Below, piece after piece: positions 58,037 through 64,000 of a stretch of DNA of 64,000 nucleotides. A model generated the notes under the pieces. That model made no database searches. It saw only the letters and a program-made list of their open reading frames with translations, and was not told the origin of the DNA. Origin of the DNA: Callaeas wilsoni (taxonomy: Eukaryota > Chordata > Aves > Passeriformes > Callaeidae); the NCBI GenBank assembly GCA_013398955.1, contig VWPU01019226.1, forward strand, positions 1-64,000. Direction: 5' to 3'. How positions within the stretch are numbered: the stretch's first letter is position 1; each line of letters begins with the position of its first letter. The position numbers and the translations under genes were made by a program.

Positions 58037-61000
58037 AGTTCTTGCTATGTGAAAAAAACCCACATTTTTACAGAAATTCGCACTGGTATGAAGTGCATGG
58101 CTAGGAGAAGGACACACTCTGGAAGCAGCTGTCTGAAGAAGAGAAAAGTAAAACTGGACTGCACACTTTGCAGCACTAAAAGCGTAGTGTCCTGTATTAA
58201 ACAGGATAAATGCATACAGTCTTGTGTTTCTATAAAATGTTATGATACGGAAATATTTTTGCACACATCATAACAAGGCTTGCTTACTTTATTGTGTCAT
58301 TAGTGATAAAAACCAATGTATTGCTAAGGAGTTCACCCCAAAAAAACTGGTCATGAAATCTTTTTAATACGTACATTTTTCAGTGCTTTTTATTTGAAAA
58401 AGAAATCGGGTTTCTCTTGTCTCTAAACACAATAGATGCACACAGTCATTCATTTCTTTTTTCCTTCGACATAATTTGCTGTATTGATAGGTCAGATTTC
58501 CATGATTACAGGAAAACATAACCTTTTCTCCAGTCTTCTCACTTCATGGCATGACACTTTTTTAGTTTTGCTGCATGTTGATCTGCTCAGATCTGCCCAT
58601 ATCAAGTCCCTGATTCTTTACACAAATATCAAAGTCTTTTTTTGTCTTGACTGGAGCTTATGAGAATCACAGAAGCAGCTGAAATTATTCTGTACCACTG
58701 TATACTTCAGTAACCTTTGAGGCTGCCAAAAGAAATTGGAGAACTATGCTTGTGCTAGGGTCTTTAGCTATTTTGTTATGATATTAGTAGTACTCCAGAA
58801 GAAAACTATTACAGAAGGTAAACTCCTAATATAAGGAAAGATTCCACAGGTCCTCTGGGAAGATATTAAATACAGACAAGAACTGAAAAATTGTAGAGTA
58901 TACTCTTGAAGATCCTGAAAACTGTGAAATTGCTATTACTATACGGTTCATTCCTAAAGAATGTTTAAATCTGGAAGAGAAAATACATTTATATTGCAGA
59001 ATATATTGTCAACATATTATTTGTTAAAAGAGGTTATGCATTTCTCCCTTCCAGCTTTTCTCTATGTATTTATTAAGAAAACATTCTTAACTGTATAGTA
59101 TTTTGTAAAAATAGTGGACAAATGAAGATTTAAGAACAGTTAGTTGCCTTGTTGCCATGGTTACCAAGAGTAATTGACACTGATTGCTGAATACAGTAAA
59201 ATAGAAACAGAATGTACCATTTTAAAGAGGGTACATATAGAAAATTTAGAAGCAAATTAACACTCAAGAAAAGAACAACAGCACAATTTATTTTCAGCTG
59301 AGTTCGCTACTTGATATAGTTTTGTGTACAAAGCACATATTATATGTGGCAGGGTGATAAAAAAAACCCCCTTGATCATTTGGAAGCGGTTTTAAATAGT
59401 GTATCTCTTCAGTTCTGTAGATGGCAGTGCATGTGTGTGTCTGTGTGAATGCGCAGACATGAATATCTGTTGTGGGGCAGCAGACAAATAGTGTCCTTTA
59501 TTCCAGATACTGATAGTAGCATACAATTTCATCTATACTATGCGTGGTAAAATGCGCGTGGTAAAATTTTTAAATACAATTCTAGATTATAGACAATTTA
59601 GGAAGTCAGGTTGTCTGTTTCCAGAGTTCTGCTCTACGCCATAATTTCAGATGAAACTCTTAAATAAGGTGTGTTACTTAGTATAATAGAAACAAACAAA
59701 TGGGGAGTTGTATGTCTTCACACACAATGAATTCAAATATCATAAGAAATAGACTTACAATTTTGAGCAACTAGAACAGAGAATATATCTGAATTTTTGT
59801 AAAAACAGTAGTGTTTTAGCTCCTAGAATTTATGCGTAATAATACAAATTAGAGTTGATTGTGCTTTAAGGTTAGGAGACAGACAGGTCCGATGAACTTA
59901 CAGCTCATTTATCTATGATTTTTTTCCACTAGAAAAGGTTTTGTAAGAGACAATTACACCTTAAGCCAGAATGTAGGAAACAGTGAGATTGTGTAATACT
60001 TGGTTAGTGCAGAGCGTGGATTTCTACAGCACCGTAGATTTTTATAAACTGTTAATTACCTTGCAACACTTACAGGCTACAAAGAAATATTATTTAGAGT
60101 GATTTTCACTAAGGAAACTGAGATAGATTTTTAAAATATGTGTCATGGATTTTAGAAACTGAATGCCATGATTTTCAAAAATCTCAGGTCCCCTTAAGGT
60201 TAATTTTTAAAAGCTTACTGATCCTGGGCAGTCTTCAAAATCTGGTTTCTTTAAATGCTTAGAGTTCTATTTAACCACAAGCATAATCTATTTTAATATT
60301 GAACTGTGCCATTTTCTCTTGGTAACTCATGCATGCAGTTTAGTTGGCAACCAGTTTAAAATGTCTATCTTGCCAAAATGTTTGAAATGCTCACAAATAC
60401 AGCTTGAAAAATTTTCTTTTCAGTAAAAATCAACCACTCAAAACAAAAAAACAACCTGAACACAATTTCACACTAGTTAAAAAGAAAGATTTCACCAAAC
60501 CCAAGGACTTTCTCATGAGATCTCAGTGAAATGACTGGAAGAATTGAAATGATGAGTTATTGTGTCAGTGAATAACAAATAATGATCATTAAGACACCTC
60601 TATGGTAACAATCTTGACTTACAGTAGCAACATTTTCAGGGGGCTGAATCAGAACTCTCTTATACCTAGATTGTTGTGATCAAAGCCTTCTCAAGCTTTG
60701 AGACTGCAATTCTTTGCATTCCCTCTTTCGGCTTTCAGTAGAATTCTACCATTTCTCAGAATTCAGGTGGATCCTACTCACATATTTCTTTATGCTACAG
60801 TACTGAGTAGGAGACATCACAGCCATGTATATTTATCCATTTTAGCTTGGGATCAAAGGAACATCTTTGAAAGTTAGGGAAAGGGATGGCTGGACTAGTT
60901 TTGTCTGTAAACCAGCCTAATGAAGCAATGGATGCAGAGTCGGGAAAGCACCTCTTTCCTGAGCCTCATGAGCTACTTAGATAAGTAAATACCAGCAGAA

Positions 61001-64000
61001 TGCCAGTGCTTCCGACAGCATGTTGTTCTAGGCAAGTGATACTTGAATAATAAGGACAAGAAGATTAGAGTGAGCCCTCTGTAAAACTAGAAGGAGGGGA
61101 TTTCCTAGACTCGTTTCTTGCAAGAAGAGGAACTACTTCAGCTGCTGGGGTTAAGGAACTGAAGTGATAATCCTCTACCTTCTTCTATCACAGTTTAACT
61201 TTGATGCTTTCTTTGTCATTGTTCCACTGCTCCTGTCACTCAGGGATCTGGGATTTACTTTGTGTAAACTGAAGTTTACTTCTGGCTAAAATAATATTGG
61301 GGTAGCTATATACTGGGATATTTCACTATCCTAATGATTGGCATTAGCTTGAAGAAGTGAGGTGAGCTGCCTTGAGGTGCTAGCCACTAATGCAAACACT
61401 CTGGACACTTTGTTTCTCTGCAGAGGGAAGCTGTGCGAAAAACCTTCCCCATCAGCTCACTAATCACTCTCACTAATCCCCTCAGGGTACATCTATGCTT
61501 TCAGTTATATGTGGTGGCGATGCTTGCCGTGTGTGAAAATGCACATTAGCTAGGTTTAGAGGTTGAAAACATACCCCAGAAGCAGAGTAAATAAGCTTAG
61601 CAAGGGTGTTCTCTGTATCTGCTCAGGGCTTGTAGCAGTAACCCTGTTCAGTGTACCTGATCAGGGATGTTAGTAATAGCTCTTGTGCACAGGCAGGGGG
61701 AATTGAATTGCTGCCGTGACAGCTGTACAGACAGATCCCTAGCTATTAAGGGGCTTCATGGTCTTATTCTGAAACGGTGTGTTTGAGGTTGTTTTTTTTT
61801 TTTTTTAAATACATACACCAGCACCTTCCCCTTATTTTTTCGTAATACTCTAATGTCATAAAATCATATTTGTGTATCATGATGCCTGATTGTAGAACTA
61901 CAAAATGGTATTTTTAGTCTTTAAAAGACAGGCTGCTCCTGATTGTTGGTAAATCTGCAGGAATCATTCTGTTGCAGTGACTGTTTCACAATAGATAACA
62001 AAGTATAATTTACAGGTTTAATTTTATTATTGCTCTTAGTTTTCTTCTGAGGATGCCTAATAAGAAAGGTCAAGGTATCATCAAAACATAGACAGATTTT
62101 TGCTGAATGACATAAAACTGTCAGAGATGCTGAGCTTTGATGTTCCATTAAGTGATCGATGTGGATTACTGACTTTTGGCTAAATGCTGCTCAGCGCTAT
62201 AAGGTCAATATTTGTTAGTTCATTGGTAGAATAATTAATCAATCAATACAGGATGCTTGAAGTCAGGAAAAATATATTGCCAGGACTGTATTCCTGGCAT
62301 TAGGAACTAGAATTATTTCATAATGTCTTTGGAGAGTTATTAAATCCCTGTTTACAGAATTTATTTGTAACCCTCACATTTCTAGTGGAAGGAAGAATAA
62401 AAAGCCAAGCAAATTGTAACCTTGAGCTGCAGGAAGGAAATACCTCTAACAAGCAGAGTGCATCATCATTAGTTCATCCCTTTCACATCATCACACTCGA
62501 CTTGGAAAAATAATTGCATGCAATTTTTCTGTTTTACAGTTGGGCCACATGACACAATGTTCCTTCTTTACAGCTCCAGTTCTCCCATCTTGTCTTTTTT
62601 GTAGTATTTAGCACTGCCAGTAGCCTCTCACATGTCTCCACTGGAAGCTTTTACAGCACTGCATGTACAGTGCCTTCCACGACAAGGCTCTGAACCATCA
62701 GGCAGAACTTTTAGAACACAGACTGCTGCAGTAACAGTAACGAATATAGATAAAAGGCATCAATAGGTAGACTGAGTATTTTCCAGATATAATAGCTTTA
62801 AATGTCACAATTCTGTTAGAGTTTATAGTCTAATGCACCTGACATTGCTTTCAACTTACATGCAAAAAAATGTGTATAGACTTCTTGTCTAGAATGCTAA
62901 GATGGGCACTTCTTCACTCACTTCATGTGTCCAGAATGTTTTTGGGCTCTGAGAATTGAAAGAAGGAACTATTTCTCAGAGATTTACAAAAGGTATTTTT
63001 AAGAGTACTTCAAATGGTTTAAAACCAAATTCCTCCTTTATATGACTTGTTTTTGTACATGCACAAATAAAATAATTGCCGATAATTGAGGGTGCACTCA
63101 ATTGTGAGATGCAAACGTCTTCTTGAAAATTTAGGAAATGACACCATGAATGTTTGAAGAATAAATAGCTGACACCCTTCATTAAGAAAGGGATGTTTTC
63201 CTCCTTACCAAATGTAAATATCAAACTCAAATTAATTAATATCAAAGCTCCTTAGCATAAGTGTTTGCTAGGATCAGTCACTCAGGACTTGGAAAAGGTA
63301 GAGAACAGCTTTATGGTGTTTTCAGGGGAGAGAGACAGCATATTTTGTCAGAGTCACATGCCAGCTGGCTCGCAAATTCTAGACCTTAATAAAGGCATCT
63401 CCTCGGCTTTGGTTTTTAACTAGGCCATGCTCTGGCTTTATGTAACTCCCTCAGTCATGCAGTGTGGTAGAAAGAGTCTGCAAGGGCGAGGCTGAGCACT
63501 GCTGTGCTGTAGTCTGTTCCTTGTCAGCTGACTGAGAGGGCACATTGTTCAGAGAAATTGAGGCTGCACCAAGTAGGAGGGTGAGAAATTATGGTCCTTT
63601 AGACCCCACTTATTCTGACAGCAACAGTATAGACTTTTTCTTCCATTTTGGCAGTGGAGAACAGAAGCACTAAGAGCCCACATAGCTGGAATTTAGAGCC
63701 AGGGAGGAATCTGCGCCCAGATCTACCAAGCCAAGGATTTACTTTGAATCAAGTGAAAATTAATAAACCTCTTGGTTCTTTATTAAAATTCGTAGAAGTA
63801 TGAGAAACTCTTATACTAATTTTGATTCAAAGATTATGACAGTTATGCCAAACATTTTCTCACACAGTTAGCTTAAAACTATGCATTTGTAGAGTGTTGT
63901 TAATTGGTAACAATATAATTTGATTGATTTTTTTAGAGCTATTTTGTTACAGGAATAATGGTTTGTGGTTTACTATGATGGAGCACAGAAAAGACAGGCT
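58037..64000. other. Unique-looking AT-rich non-coding DNA
   Basis: No supported gene, exon or interspersed repeat was found in the last 6 kb. Visible small items are a near-duplicate TGCGTGGTAAAA at 59541-59566, a T-run near 61792-61806, and the palindrome AATTGCATGCAATT at 62512-62525. Open frames are at most 92 codons. Confidence 0.55.
62512..62525. other. 14-bp palindrome with ATTGCAT / ATGCAAT half-sites
   Basis: AATTGCATGCAATT is a perfect palindrome whose halves resemble POU or C/EBP-type binding words. It lies in a stretch of mixed composition. Binding and conservation are unknown. Confidence 0.3.

Noticed and set aside
57854..58264. 136-codon minus-strand open frame with a threonine-histidine run
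   Set aside because: The run is a translation of the (TG)n/(CA)n microsatellite at 57994-58036. The rest has no recognised motif.
61480..61760. CTCAGGGTACATCTATGC and later TGTACAGACAGATCCCT, loosely similar to ends of an old hAT-like element seen in reptile genomes
   Set aside because: No matching inverted ends or target duplication were found. The similarity is from memory and too weak.

Overview
The window looks like non-coding DNA from a bird genome. The direct evidence is the repeats. There are several CR1 LINE copies with typical avian 3' tails (ATCATAGAATCATAGAATGG in antisense, TGATTCTATGAT in sense). There are also three retroviral long terminal repeats (LTRs) that resemble avian endogenous retrovirus families, a few very old CR1 or L2/MIR-like tails, and simple repeats. 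The sequence is AT-rich, has no CpG island, and contains no bacterial-type operon or gene structure. Family names are assigned from memory of avian repeat consensus sequences, because no search could be run. I cannot name the species or the locus.

Layout. 1-13,000 holds unique-looking AT-rich DNA with a T/G-rich tract near 7.0 kb and a (TATC)n microsatellite near 11.2 kb. 13,000-18,870 has one very old CR1 tail and a 44-base polypurine tract. 18,871-19,937 is a complete ERVL-like LTR bounded by TGTGG...CCACA. 20.7-23.7 kb is the repeat-densest part: an L2/MIR-like relic, a 97-bp CR1 fragment, a second type of LTR, and a CR1 copy with a recognisable reverse-transcriptase C-terminal region. 26.2-26.5 kb holds an ancient CR1 tail. 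31.2-32.1 kb is an old CR1 split by a younger CR1. 32-47 kb is mostly unique sequence. 47.66-47.97 kb holds two ancient CR1 tails facing each other. 53,533-54,126 is a solo LTR with an exact 5-bp target duplication (GGTCT). 54.8-56.5 kb is the largest CR1 copy, itself interrupted by a CR1 in the opposite direction. The rest is unique-looking DNA with a G-rich run (57.15 kb) and a (TG)n microsatellite (58.0 kb).

Genes. I found no protein-coding gene, exon set, tRNA, rRNA or CRISPR array that I could support. Apart from the CR1 reverse-transcriptase remnants, the open frames are short, unrelated to families I recognise, and mostly explained by base composition or simple repeats. The window is best read as a gene desert or the inside of a very large intron. 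The findings are therefore about retroelement history, plus a few low-confidence candidate exons and regulatory palindromes. I did not see a new biological system here.
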